NCBI GenBank assembly: GCA_934481325.1 | Contig: CAKSPL010000082.1 | Coordinates: 1 to 5,916, forward strand | Length of the DNA: 5,916 bases | Source of the DNA: an uncultured Eubacteriales bacterium | GTDB taxonomy: Bacteria > Bacillota > Clostridia > Oscillospirales > CAG-272 | Reading direction: 5' to 3' | In this document: piece after piece, positions 5,790 to 5,916 of the stretch | Numbering within the stretch: the stretch's first letter is position 1 | How the letters are laid out: each line of letters starts with the position of its first letter | Made by a program: the position numbers and the translations under genes | The notes under the pieces: model-generated | The model's input: only the letters and a program-made list of their open reading frames with translations | The model's database searches: none | Told to the model about the DNA's origin: nothing

Positions 5790-5916
5790 TGGTGGATCCG
5801 AGGGGAATCGAACCCCTGTCCGAAAACCTCGCGGCAGGACTTTCTTCGTGGACAGTCTGTTATTAAAAATTCCCTTTGGGCGGCGGCAACAGACAGTCTC
5901 CGCTCTCCGGTAGCCC
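5790..5916 (-). ncRNA. ssrA: tmRNA (ssrA), 3' part; 5' part lies beyond the window
   Basis: tmRNA rescues stalled ribosomes together with SmpB. The minus strand ends in an encoded CCA (5790-5792), preceded by a discriminator A and the acceptor 3' strand (5794-5800). The T-arm has a 5-bp stem AGGGG / CCCCT (5801-5805 and 5813-5817) and the loop TTCGATT. Upstream of it is TTTTCGGAC, the tmRNA helix 2 signature, instead of a variable loop and anticodon arm. This rules out a normal tRNA. Further upstream GTCTGTT and AACAGAC (5888-5894 and 5855-5861) form a 7-bp stem suited to a pseudoknot. About 127 bases are present. The tag-peptide frame and the 5' acceptor half should lie to the right, so the tag cannot be read here. 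SmpB is not in the window. Confidence 0.92.

Noticed and set aside
5524..5913. Plus-strand ORF of 129 codons
   Set aside because: It crosses the tmRNA terminator palindrome and runs antisense through tmRNA, so it is not a gene.
5790..5916. A tRNA gene ending in CCA
   Set aside because: The T-arm is tRNA-like, but TTTTCGGAC and a long structured upstream region replace the anticodon arm, which is the tmRNA pattern.

Overview
This looks like ordinary chromosome from a Firmicute of class Clostridia, probably near Oscillospiraceae/Ruminococcaceae. The evidence is strong AAGGAGG-type ribosome sites, sigmaA-type promoters, U-tract intrinsic terminators, a BMP-family lipoprotein and a Clostridia-style IMP dehydrogenase. 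The placement is by recognition, not by a search. All supported genes lie on the minus strand, so they read from right to left.

Layout in transcription order. (1) 5790-5916: the 3' part of tmRNA (ssrA), followed 6 bases later by a perfect 47-base palindrome acting as its terminator. (2) 5181-5736: about 550 bp with no confident gene. It holds a repeated TGTTGCAT motif, a doubtful small ORF, an orphan terminator (5415-5452) and the guaB promoter. (3) 3678-5180: guaB, IMP dehydrogenase, with its own promoter and terminator. (4) 2903-3475: xpt, xanthine phosphoribosyltransferase, with its own promoter and no purine riboswitch. (5) 1476-2810: a BMP-family substrate-binding lipoprotein. (6) 1-1379: a double-domain ABC transporter ATPase, cut by the window edge, separated from the lipoprotein gene by a 17-bp perfect hairpin. 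Permease genes would be expected beyond the left edge.

Together the genes suggest a purine module. The ABC system probably imports a purine nucleoside or related solute, Xpt salvages xanthine to XMP, and GuaB makes XMP from IMP, so both enzymes feed GMP synthesis. The xpt-to-lipoprotein gap has no convincing terminator or promoter, so xpt and the transporter may be one transcription unit. guaB is separated from them by a terminator.

I see no mobile element, CRISPR array, phage gene or clearly new system. The points worth a second look are the lineage-type features of the ATPase (altered signature motif, insertion in the second domain), the IMPDH that shares residue numbering with the Tritrichomonas foetus enzyme, and the non-coding structures around tmRNA and between the transporter genes.
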